DNA of 34,275 bases from Chitinophagaceae bacterium. GTDB taxonomy: Bacteria > Bacteroidota > Bacteroidia > Chitinophagales > Chitinophagaceae. The stretch is from the NCBI GenBank assembly GCA_026415715.1, contig JAOAGO010000030.1, positions 1-34,275 on the forward strand, in the 5' to 3' direction. Below the pieces are notes generated by a model, which worked only from the letters and a program-made list of their open reading frames with translations, was not told the origin of the DNA and ran no database searches. The translations under genes were made by a program, and so were the position numbers. Shown here piece by piece: positions 15,095-22,984 of the stretch (position 1 is its first letter; every line of letters starts with the position of its first letter).

Positions 15095-16474
15095 TTAATA
15101 GGTATTTGTCTGAGGTGTGTAGCTAACCCAGTTGGCAAGCCAGTTAGACGTACCCAGCGCACCCCGGAAAGTTACCGTAGTGAAGAATGTAGGATCAAGA
15201 CCTGCAAAGGAAGCGCCGCTGAGCGCTGGTGAACCTGCCTTGGGCATAAAATTCGGATTGTCCCAGTTAAACGGATCTTCCAGCATAATATTTGCGGGAT
15301 TGGTGTAAGTGATACAACCATTTGCTTCGGCTTTGGTGCGTACCTGAGCCGCCGTAATTACGGCTCCGGCAGCAGCGTCTACTCTGTAAGGATCTGCTAA
15401 TGCATGCACCAGGTTATTTCTGAATAATGAGGAGTCCGTGTTATAGGCACTGGCTGTAGCAGCGCTTTCCATAGAAAATCCGGCTCTCGGGAATCCCATC
15501 ATGATAGAGTTGTGAACTTCAAATCGAACGGCTCTTCTCCATCTGTTGGCAAAGTTGAGATTTGCCTGCGTATTGGGATCTCCGTTCGGCCCTATCCAGG
15601 TAATATTGGAGAGAATAGGTCTGGTATAGGGCTGAGCCAGTGTTCCTGATCCGTCATTGTCGGCTTCAACACCGTTACCGGCATCCGTATCAGCTATTTC
15701 GGGACGACGCTGACATACGGCAAACTGAATTTTTCCAATGTATCCGAAATCAAAATCAAGATCATCATCCGAAGTGGCGTAAGCAACAAGGTATTTTGCA
15801 TTATGCGTTCCGCCGAAAAATTCAAAAGCATCATCGTTTCCGTAAGAAACCTGAATGTATTCAAGCGTTGTACCCGAACCTACCCCACCGGTAGTGAGCC
15901 CGTTAATTTCCGAACCGGGTTCGGCAGCTATACCGGCCCATTCAATACGGCAATATCGCATGGTTCCCGAATTGTCATTCGGTATGGTTCCGCCGTAGCG
16001 ACGATCTACTCCCCCTTCAATCAGCGGAGCGGGTGATAAAGGCCTGTTTGTGGGGGCATTTCCAAGGAGTATTACTCCACCCCAGTCTCCTCTGGCTCTT
16101 TGTCCGGCCGGTTTGCCTGAAGTAAATACAATAGGCCTGGTAGCCGTACCCAGTGCTTCAATTCTGGCTCCTCGCTCAATGATTAATGCGCCTTTTTGCG
16201 AAACATCACCTTTGATAATAGTACCCGCAGGAATGGTAAGCGTGGTACCGGCCGTAAAGTAAACATATCCCTTTAAGGTATAGACGCCTCCCTGTAGCGT
16301 AATATTTCTTTCATATGAACCTACAAGCACCCGGGAAACGTTGGGATCGTCGGGGTTAGTGCCCACACCACCGCCGGATGCATTGTCTTCATTAAAATTC
16401 ACTTTTACGCAAGATCCTGCTGCAATGCTGATGATTGCCACGAAAAGAAGATTTCGGAATAATTGTGTTGCCAT
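15095..16474 (-). CDS. Surface lipoprotein with predicted right-handed beta-helix
   Basis: 459 residues. Signal peptide with lipobox AAGSC (Cys22) and then a Gly/Asn/Asp-rich spacer. The body has repeated short beta strands with parallel-helix character: AGTTLTIPAGTIIKGD, GALIIERGARIEALGTATRPIVFTS, GDWGGVILLGNAPTN, TLEYIQVSYGNDDAFEFFGGT. Proteins of this type are annotated as multidrug-transporter-like or T9SS-linked by similarity, but the fold points to a surface binding protein. It is 21 bases downstream of the TonB receptor gene and shares its terminator, so the two are one operon. By analogy with TonB receptor/lipoprotein pairs, it may capture substrate for the receptor; the Pho-like promoter suggests a phosphorus-containing substrate (inference). 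Confidence 0.8.
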   Translation of the reverse strand: MATQLFRNLLFVAIISIAAGSCVKVNFNEDNASGGGVGTNPDDPNVSRVLVGSYERNITLQGGVYTLKGYVYFTAGTTLTIPAGTIIKGDVSQKGALIIERGARIEALGTATRPIVFTSGKPAGQRARGDWGGVILLGNAPTNRPLSPAPLIEGGVDRRYGGTIPNDNSGTMRYCRIEWAGIAAEPGSEINGLTTGGVGSGTTLEYIQVSYGNDDAFEFFGGTHNAKYLVAYATSDDDLDFDFGYIGKIQFAVCQRRPEIADTDAGNGVEADNDGSGTLAQPYTRPILSNITWIGPNGDPNTQANLNFANRWRRAVRFEVHNSIMMGFPRAGFSMESAATASAYNTDSSLFRNNLVHALADPYRVDAAAGAVITAAQVRTKAEANGCITYTNPANIMLEDPFNWDNPNFMPKAGSPALSGASFAGLDPTFFTTVTFRGALGTSNWLANWVSYTPQTNTY

Positions 16475-16495
16475 ATTGATTTAATTTAATTTTTA

Positions 16496-19306
16496 TTAAT
16501 TTTTAGATTTTAAACTAAAATCATAAGTCACGCCGAGACTGATGGTAGTTCCCGGACGATATGAATAATTGATTCGGTCGCCCTTGCTGTATTCATATCC
16601 CGGTTTATCAGTCGGGTTATCATAAAAAGCATATTTGTTGTTCAAAAGATCGGCAATGGTTAACTTGATTTCTCCTTTATTCTTGAACACTTTTTTGGAA
16701 ACCTGCATGTCAACCAGATTCCGGGGCCTTTCATAAATATCGAAGAATCCGGCACCGTTCGGATCCCCTACCAGAGAAAGACGCGGACCTATCCTGTTGT
16801 ACAGGATTGTGGTGTTCCAATCTTTTTTGGTATACTGAAATCCTGCGTTTATCAAATACGGAGATTGTCCGTACAAGGGTCGGTTCTGATCTACTTTTAC
16901 TCCGGTAGCTTGTTCGGTGGTAAGCGTTACGGTTGAATTCAAAAAGGTAAAATTGCTGATGAAGGTAAACCCTGCTAATTTTTCATTGATGAAATCAAGT
17001 CCTTTACGTATTTCGGCCTCAAAACCAAACAAGCGGGCCTTATCGGCATTGGTAAACTCAAATAACCATCTGTCACCGTTGCTGCCGGGATCCATTCTTA
17101 ATTCAATAGGATTTTTGAACGATTTAGCCAGCAAGCCTACCGAAAAAACTTCGCCTGCCTTCGGGTAAAATTCATATCGCAAATCAGCATTTAAAATTGA
17201 AGTACGTTTTAAATTGAGGTCACCGCTTATTCCCCAGATTTGCTCGTAATCGAAGAACTGGAAGGGAGCAATTTCCCTGAATTCGGGACGGGCAACCGTT
17301 TTTGAACCGGCAATGCGGAGCTGACTTTTATTGGTAACTGACCAGATCAGATTCACTGAGGGCAGAAAATCCCATTTTTCGGTATTCACCACAACACGTT
17401 TCAGCGCCAGATCCTGTGTAGTAAGAAACTGCTCAAAAAATTCGGTTCGGAGCCCCCAGATAGCCCTTAATTTTTCACTGATCTTATTATCAAACATGAA
17501 ATAGCCTGAATTTAGCAGAGATACACCGAAATATTTATCTGTGTTTTGTGTTAATTCATCAAGGAACAGCCCGTTGGATTTTATGTTTTCCCTTAAGAAG
17601 GCACGGTCGTAAGGAATGGTAATATCCGTAGCCGTGGATGCCGGACGATAACGGAATACCCTGGCTTTGAAATTACGGAACCGCAAAGTGCTTCCGCCGC
17701 CTGCTTTAAAGGTTTGTTTCTGCCCCCCCAAATTAAAAGGAACCGTTACCGACCCGTGGCCTCCGAATGTAAAATCTTCGAGGGTAGAAAAGAATCGTCG
17801 GGTATCATCATCATCCATCTCATATTTACTGTTCGGAAGCGATGAGCTTTTAACGTACTGGGCAGTTCTGAAATCGGGTTGTGTTTTGTAGTTGTATGCG
17901 AAATTTCCGTTCCACTTCAATTTGATTCCGGAAGAAGTAATCTGATGATCGCCTTCCAGCTGACTGCTTACCAGTGTTCGTTGATTCAGGAATGAAGATC
18001 GTAACGAAACCAGTTGCAAACGGCCCACATTATCCAGCAACCGGTTATAGTAATTGTCTTCATACAGTTGGTTGAAAAGATTTTTGAATGACACTTTGTG
18101 CTTGCCTTTTATATATGTAAGGTTGAACAAGGCGCCTGAACTTACAGAATATCTGTTTTGAACTTCAGTTCCGGTAAATATGGGTGTTCTTACCTGCTCA
18201 AAACGACCTCTTTCCACCTCGTCGTAAATAATCTGGCTTTGTCTGTGATAAAGGGAGAAAAGCGTTCCGAAACTGGCATTGTTTTTGAACCGCTTGACAT
18301 TCGACCAGGAAAGATTCAGCGTAGTAATGGGCGGGGCTTTTCTGACCACTTCGCCGAAGACATCATCTTTAAACAATTTTGTTTTTTCAATTTTCTGCGC
18401 ATCGGGCAAAGAACGGTATCTCGGTATGGAAGGGATGGAATCCGGAAGGCTTCTGTCGCCGTTGTCAAATCCCAACCAATCCAGCGGATTCCGCTTGTTT
18501 GAGGTAAAGTTTCTGAATGTGGATTGTGTATTGAATCCTACGGTAAAACCCACTGATAATGTATTGGAAGAAGGAATGTCCCGGGTACGAATCTGAACAA
18601 GTCCTCCGGCAAATTCACCCGTTAAATCGGGTGTTGCGGTTTTATTGATGATTATATTATCAATCATGGCCGAAGGAATCACATCGAAGGAGAAAGCCTT
18701 TTTATCCGGTTCGCTGCTGGGCATTAAGGCGTCATTAATCAGGGCCTGATTGTATCTGTCACTCAAACCGCGAACAATCACAAATTTGTTATCCTGTATG
18801 GATGTTCCGCTGACGCGGCGAAGAACCTCGCCAGTGTTTTTGTCGGGAGTTCTGCGGATAAAATCAGCGGCTATTCCGCTGGAAAGGGTAATATTATTTC
18901 GCTGAAAGCTGAGTAGGGCTACCGTGTTTTCCTGACGTCGTGAAGTGGCTTTAACCGTTACGCCTTCCAGATTAGATTTTTGGCTTTCGGTTAGAACAAT
19001 TTCCAGATAATTTTCAATGCCGGATTGAACATCTACTTCATTTATTACCTTCGTTTCGTAGCCTGTAAAAGAAACCCTGAAAGTATATTTACGGCCGGGT
19101 TCCAGATTTATATAAAATTTCCCTTCCACATCAGCCACTACACTCCGATTCAATTCTTCTATCTGAAGAGTGGCACCCGGAAGAGACTCATTTCGGTTAT
19201 TGATAACTTTTCCGCTTAAACGCAGCCCTTGTGCAAAAGAGCCAATGTTGTTAAATATTGTTAAAAAAGCAACAAAAAAAACACTTAGTACTGCCGTTCT
19301 GAACAT
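16496..19306 (-). CDS. TonB-dependent outer-membrane receptor with carboxypeptidase-regulatory-like domain
   Basis: 936 residues. Signal peptide (1-26, cleavage after SFAQ), CarboxypepD_reg-like domain (~28-110: LSGKVINNRNESLPGATLQIEE to the FTGYET and IVLTE segments), plug domain (~135-245, with VRGLSDRYNQALINDALMPSS and PDLTGEFAGGLVQIRT), then a 22-strand-type barrel to the C-terminus. It imports a ligand through the outer membrane using TonB-ExbBD energy. No SusD partner follows; the partner is the beta-helix lipoprotein. The six-unit 11-bp repeat upstream (19339-19404) and the nearby DUF47-PiT genes suggest phosphate control, possibly uptake of an organic phosphate. The substrate is not shown by sequence. 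Confidence 0.93.
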   Translation of the reverse strand: MFRTAVLSVFFVAFLTIFNNIGSFAQGLRLSGKVINNRNESLPGATLQIEELNRSVVADVEGKFYINLEPGRKYTFRVSFTGYETKVINEVDVQSGIENYLEIVLTESQKSNLEGVTVKATSRRQENTVALLSFQRNNITLSSGIAADFIRRTPDKNTGEVLRRVSGTSIQDNKFVIVRGLSDRYNQALINDALMPSSEPDKKAFSFDVIPSAMIDNIIINKTATPDLTGEFAGGLVQIRTRDIPSSNTLSVGFTVGFNTQSTFRNFTSNKRNPLDWLGFDNGDRSLPDSIPSIPRYRSLPDAQKIEKTKLFKDDVFGEVVRKAPPITTLNLSWSNVKRFKNNASFGTLFSLYHRQSQIIYDEVERGRFEQVRTPIFTGTEVQNRYSVSSGALFNLTYIKGKHKVSFKNLFNQLYEDNYYNRLLDNVGRLQLVSLRSSFLNQRTLVSSQLEGDHQITSSGIKLKWNGNFAYNYKTQPDFRTAQYVKSSSLPNSKYEMDDDDTRRFFSTLEDFTFGGHGSVTVPFNLGGQKQTFKAGGGSTLRFRNFKARVFRYRPASTATDITIPYDRAFLRENIKSNGLFLDELTQNTDKYFGVSLLNSGYFMFDNKISEKLRAIWGLRTEFFEQFLTTQDLALKRVVVNTEKWDFLPSVNLIWSVTNKSQLRIAGSKTVARPEFREIAPFQFFDYEQIWGISGDLNLKRTSILNADLRYEFYPKAGEVFSVGLLAKSFKNPIELRMDPGSNGDRWLFEFTNADKARLFGFEAEIRKGLDFINEKLAGFTFISNFTFLNSTVTLTTEQATGVKVDQNRPLYGQSPYLINAGFQYTKKDWNTTILYNRIGPRLSLVGDPNGAGFFDIYERPRNLVDMQVSKKVFKNKGEIKLTIADLLNNKYAFYDNPTDKPGYEYSKGDRINYSYRPGTTISLGVTYDFSLKSKN

Positions 19307-19321
19307 ATCTTAGATTTGACG

Positions 19322-19404
19322 CAAAGCTGAGAAGATGCAGTTACAGATACGTTACCGCAGTATTAAGCAATTATTATTGAGCTGTTAACATAATATTAAG
19401 AGAA
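19322..19404 (-). promoter_or_regulatory. Pho-box-like array (6 x 11 bp) with -7 box CAGCTTTG
   Basis: Six consecutive 11-bp units start at 19339, 19350, 19361, 19372, 19383 and 19394. Every unit has RTTA (GTTA or ATTA) at offset 2-5. On the minus strand they read TTAATA, TTAACA, ATAATA, TTAATA, GTAACG, GTAACT, then 9 bases, then CAGCTTTG (19322-19329), one mismatch from the -7 consensus. In E. coli the pho box is an 11-bp direct repeat that replaces the -35 element about 10 bp upstream of -10; the geometry here is the same. The TonB receptor ATG follows 16 bases after the box. Confidence 0.6.
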
Positions 19405-19454
19405 GGTCCCAAAAACTTTTTTAATTTAATAATTTAAAAATTAAATAAACGCCG

Positions 19455-19481
19455 TTGTAAGCCATCTCCTGCTTAATTTTG
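19455..19481 (+). promoter_or_regulatory. Promoter of the DUF47-PiT genes
   Basis: TTG (19455-19457), 16 bp, TAATTTTG (19474-19481). The -7 is an exact TANNTTTG match; the spacing is one base short of the usual range. The leader would be about 80 nt. The six-unit array ends about 50 bp upstream and could affect both directions. Confidence 0.45.
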
Positions 19482-19566
19482 TTCAATAATTTTTTATGGA
19501 AGACATTACAATAGGCTGAAATTCAATGTCTCCGAATTTTTAATCCTCTACGTCTTAAATTTTTTT

Positions 19567-20214
19567 ATGGCAATTCAATCTCTTATCAAGATTTTCATGC
19601 CGAAAAACAGGGTTTTTTTTGAACTTTTCGAAAAGGTATCAGACAACGTAGCCCGTATGGGTGGTATTTTGAAAGAAGTGATAAATGAGCCTGAGTTTAA
19701 TAAGCGCTCAGCGCTGATTCAGCGACTGGAAGATCTGGAACACGCCAATGACGAACTCACCCACAGAATTTTTACGGAGTTGGGACGAAATTTCATTACG
19801 CCGTTTGACAGGGAAGATATTCACTATTTAGCCACAGCGCTGGATGATATTGCCGATCATATTTATGCTGCAGGAAAAAAAATTAATTTTTACAGAGTGG
19901 ATCCTGATGATACGGGAATGCGAAAATTCAGCGATTTAATAGAACAGGGCGTTATTCAGGTAAAAACCGCCGTGAATGAACTCCGGAACATGAAAAATCT
20001 CAGAAAAATCACGGAAGCTCTTGTCAAAATAAACAGCCTCGAAAATCAAGGCGACGATATCTTTGATTTCAGCATTGAAACCCTTTTCAATACCGAAATA
20101 GATGCCAAGGAAGTGATCAAAAAAAGAGAAATTTATCAGGTGATGGAGATCGTTACGGATAAATGCGAAGACGTCAGCAATGTAATTGAATCCATTATCA
20201 TAAAATATGCCTGA
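19567..20214 (+). CDS. DUF47 family protein (PhoU-like PiT accessory)
   Basis: 215 residues, all-helical, no membrane segment. Typical DUF47 features: FFELFEKVSDNVARMGGILKEV near the start, LEDLEHANDELTHRIFTELGRNFITPFDREDIHYLATALDDIADHIY in the middle (metal-binding E/D-rich helices as in PhoU), and EIVTDKCEDVSNVIESIIIKYA at the end. DUF47 proteins sit beside PiT transporters and modulate phosphate uptake. Here the PiT gene starts 75 bases downstream on the same strand, so the two are probably co-transcribed. It is the stand-alone counterpart of the tail fused to the first PiT protein. Confidence 0.93.
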   Translation: MAIQSLIKIFMPKNRVFFELFEKVSDNVARMGGILKEVINEPEFNKRSALIQRLEDLEHANDELTHRIFTELGRNFITPFDREDIHYLATALDDIADHIYAAGKKINFYRVDPDDTGMRKFSDLIEQGVIQVKTAVNELRNMKNLRKITEALVKINSLENQGDDIFDFSIETLFNTEIDAKEVIKKREIYQVMEIVTDKCEDVSNVIESIIIKYA

Positions 20215-20289
20215 TATAAATTTTGTCTTATAGCCCTTATCCGCTTATCTTTATTTCTCATTCATAGATTTCCTATATTTATAACGGCC

Positions 20290-21513
20290 ATGACGACAGC
20301 GCTGATAGTTATCATTGTTCTGGCATTAGTGTTTGACTATATTAACGGTTTTCATGATGCAGCCAACTCCATAGCCACGATTGTTTCAACCAAAGTACTT
20401 ACGCCTTTTCAGGCTGTTTTATGGGCGGCTATTTTTAATTTTCTGGCTTTCTTTATTTTTAAAGATCATGGCGTTGCAGATACCGTGGCAAAAACCGTTC
20501 ATCAGGATGCCGTTACCCAAAACGGAGATACCGGCCGCATGCTGGTAGTGATTATTGCCGGATTACTGGCGGCCATTACCTGGAATTTACTCACCTGGTG
20601 GTTCGGTATTCCCTCCTCGTCTTCACATACCTTAATCGGAGGTTTTGCCGGTGCAGCAATTGCTGCCGGCGGATTCAGTGCCATAAATTCGCAGGTTATC
20701 ATTAAAACAGCAAGTTTTATACTACTGGCACCCGTTATTGGAATGATTATGGCTTTTTTTATGTCACTTTGGTTTATCAGTTCGTTTCGGAAAGGATGGT
20801 CATCAAAAATTATTTCTGTATTAGTAATCGTTTTAGTTTATATTTTTCTTACCAAGAATCTGGTTTTTGACCGTATAATTCTGGCTGCTGGCACCGATTA
20901 TGAGCATTACGCCCTGCAGATAATTTTTTATTCCAAAAATTTTAAATGGATATTATTAGCTGTCATCCTGATAACTATGGCCATATTTGCATTATGGCTA
21001 AATACCTTAAACGCATACAGGGCCAGTTACTGGTTTAAAAAGCTTCAGTTGGTTTCATCTGCCGCTTTCAGCATTGGCCATGGAGGAAATGATGCACAAA
21101 AAGTGATGGGCATTATCACCGCTGCCCTGATCGCCGGCGGACAGATACAAAATTTTGGCGAAATGCCTTCCTGGGTACCGGTTGCCTGTTACACGGCTAT
21201 CGGATTAGGAACACTGAGCGGCGGTTGGCGTATTGTAAAAACCATGGGTACAAGAATCACAAAAGTTACTCCTTTTGAAGGCGTAGCAGCAGAAACTGCC
21301 GGAGCGTTGACGTTATTTTTAACCGAAGAACTACGGATTCCTGTCAGTACCACCCATACCATTACGGGTTCAATTATGGGAGTAGGCGCTACCAAACGGC
21401 TTTCTGCCGTTCGCTGGGGTGTTACCATTAATTTAATCTGGGCATGGGTGCTCACGATTCCTGTCAGCGCCCTGCTGGCCGGGGGAATTTATTATGTCAT
21501 CGGGCTTTTTTAA
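20290..21513 (+). CDS. Inorganic phosphate transporter (PiT family)
   Basis: 407 residues, about ten membrane segments, normal length for a bacterial PiT. Signatures: NGFHDAANSIATIVST (19-34), WWFGIPSSSSHTLIGGFAGA (103-122), SIGHGGNDAQKVMGII, and RIPVSTTHTITGSIMG. The two repeated halves of the family are complete, so it is expected to be an active low-affinity phosphate importer of the inner membrane. It has no fused cytoplasmic tail; the DUF47 gene upstream supplies that. galE follows after 31 bases and may be co-transcribed. It is the second PiT gene in under 10 kb. Confidence 0.96.
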   Translation: MTTALIVIIVLALVFDYINGFHDAANSIATIVSTKVLTPFQAVLWAAIFNFLAFFIFKDHGVADTVAKTVHQDAVTQNGDTGRMLVVIIAGLLAAITWNLLTWWFGIPSSSSHTLIGGFAGAAIAAGGFSAINSQVIIKTASFILLAPVIGMIMAFFMSLWFISSFRKGWSSKIISVLVIVLVYIFLTKNLVFDRIILAAGTDYEHYALQIIFYSKNFKWILLAVILITMAIFALWLNTLNAYRASYWFKKLQLVSSAAFSIGHGGNDAQKVMGIITAALIAGGQIQNFGEMPSWVPVACYTAIGLGTLSGGWRIVKTMGTRITKVTPFEGVAAETAGALTLFLTEELRIPVSTTHTITGSIMGVGATKRLSAVRWGVTINLIWAWVLTIPVSALLAGGIYYVIGLF

Positions 21514-21544
21514 TGTTTTTTATTCAGCATAAAAAATATCAGCA

Positions 21545-22600
21545 ATGAATAAAATTCTGGTTACAGGCGGATGCGGATATATTGGTTCTCATACTCTGGT
21601 TGACTTAATACAGAACGGTTATGAAGTGATTTCGGCTGATAATAATATTAGATCGCTTCCCGTAGTGCTAGAAGGCGTAAAAGAAATTACCGGGCGTAAC
21701 GTTAAAAATTATAAAATAGATCTCTGTAATTATGATGACACTTATGCTATTTTTGAAGAAAATCAGGATATCCGCGGAATCATTCACTTTGCAGCCTTCA
21801 AAGCGGTGGGAGAATCCGTGGAGAGGCCTTTAATGTACTACGAGAACAATCTGACTTCTCTTTTAAACTTATTAAGTTGCGTTCAGGAATTTCAGATTCC
21901 GTATTTTATATTTTCATCATCGTGTTCCGTTTATGGCCAACCCGACCAGGCGCCGGTAACGGAAGAAACTCCGCTGAAACCGGCCGAATCGCCTTATGCG
22001 GCCACAAAACAAATGGGTGAACGTATTTTGCAGGATTTTCTAAAAACCAGCAACACACAAGGCATCATCCTGCGGTATTTTAATCCGGCAGGTGCACATC
22101 CGTCAGGAAAAATCGGAGAACTTCCCGTCGATCCGCCGCAAAACCTTATTCCCGTAATTACCCGAACGGCTTCCGGCAGGCAAAAGAAAATGTACGTTCA
22201 TGGCGCTGACTATCCTACGCGGGACGGCTCATGCATTCGTGATTTTATCCACGTTTGTGATATTGCCTCGGCTCATACGCTGGCCTTAGGTTATGTGGAA
22301 CAGAAAAAAAACACTCATCAATGTGAAATTTTCAATCTGGGCAGCGGGCACGGAACCTCTGTTCTGGAAACCATTCAGGCCTTTGAAGAAATGACCGGAA
22401 TAAAAATAAATTACGAAATCGGCCCCAGACGTCCGGGCGACGTGATTTCGGTTTTTGCGAATCATGATAAGGCAAAAAAACAACTGGGATGGACTCAGCA
22501 TTTTGATTTAAAAGATATTCTGCTTACTGCCTGGAAATGGGAGCAACGCATATGCGAAGACGAAACTTTGTTCCAGAATAATAAAACCGATTTAAACTAA
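21545..22600 (+). CDS. galE: UDP-glucose 4-epimerase
   Basis: 351 residues, extended short-chain dehydrogenase family. NAD loop GGCGYIGSH (8-16), HFAAFKAVGES (81-91) typical of GalE, catalytic Ser in IFSSSCSVYGQP (about 122-133) and YAATK (Tyr151-Lys155). The C-terminal substrate domain has YFNPAGAHPSG and GDYPTRDGSCIRDFIHV-type segments (YPTRDGSCIRDFIHV). It interconverts UDP-glucose and UDP-galactose for envelope polysaccharide. It lies 31 bases behind the PiT gene on the same strand, probably by read-through. Confidence 0.95.
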   Translation: MNKILVTGGCGYIGSHTLVDLIQNGYEVISADNNIRSLPVVLEGVKEITGRNVKNYKIDLCNYDDTYAIFEENQDIRGIIHFAAFKAVGESVERPLMYYENNLTSLLNLLSCVQEFQIPYFIFSSSCSVYGQPDQAPVTEETPLKPAESPYAATKQMGERILQDFLKTSNTQGIILRYFNPAGAHPSGKIGELPVDPPQNLIPVITRTASGRQKKMYVHGADYPTRDGSCIRDFIHVCDIASAHTLALGYVEQKKNTHQCEIFNLGSGHGTSVLETIQAFEEMTGIKINYEIGPRRPGDVISVFANHDKAKKQLGWTQHFDLKDILLTAWKWEQRICEDETLFQNNKTDLN

Positions 22601-22624
22601 CGATCGTATTTTTCATTGACACAC

Positions 22625-22654
22625 TTGAACTTAATTCCTCTCGCCTTACATTTG
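22625..22654 (+). promoter_or_regulatory. Promoter upstream of the transketolase half
   Basis: TTG (22625-22627), 19 bp, TACATTTG (22647-22654): a complete Bacteroidota consensus promoter. The expected start is ~22661, giving a leader of more than 300 nt before the next large gene. Within it an inverted repeat TAACATT / AATGTTA lies at 22677-22699. Confidence 0.6.
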
Positions 22655-22825
22655 CTTTTATTTATGCTAATGCTGATAACATTCAGTATTGAAATGTTAT
22701 TATTCTACTGTTTTAAAATCAATATTATGAATTTCTTAAAAAGTTTCGACACTTTCATTTTTATTGATGTAATGATTAAAGCGGGGATCAAACAAAAGAA
22801 AATTTTACATTAATTAGCTTTTTGA

Positions 22826-22960
22826 ATGCAGAAATATGAAAATTCGTTTATGCTGAAAATGGAATATGAATCCGCAACTACTGAAGAATTGAAGAATGAT
22901 TCCATGAGCCAGGAAGGGATAATGAAAATTACATTACGCGTCAATTATTTTTATAAATAA
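22826..22960 (+). CDS. Possible small protein, 44 residues
   Basis: Short open frame starting MQKYENSFMLKMEYES and ending VNYFYK, Glu/Met/Lys-rich, no signal peptide or membrane segment. It lies inside the long leader between the promoter at 22625-22654 and the transketolase gene, ending 24 bases before that start. No family recognised; it may be a leader peptide or chance. The rest of the gap 22601-22984 shows only the promoter, the inverted repeat at 22677-22699 and AT-rich DNA. Confidence 0.25.
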   Translation: MQKYENSFMLKMEYESATTEELKNDSMSQEGIMKITLRVNYFYK

Positions 22961-22984
22961 AAGGCAAAAAAATATACAGCGCTT

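Noticed and set aside
16496-19306. SusC-type polysaccharide locus
   Set aside because: No SusD gene, no glycoside hydrolase or sulfatase nearby; the partner is a beta-helix lipoprotein.
22616-22813. 65-residue hydrophobic open frame before the transketolase gene
   Set aside because: It would start upstream of the predicted promoter start site, uses a non-ATG start and is AT-driven hydrophobic sequence.
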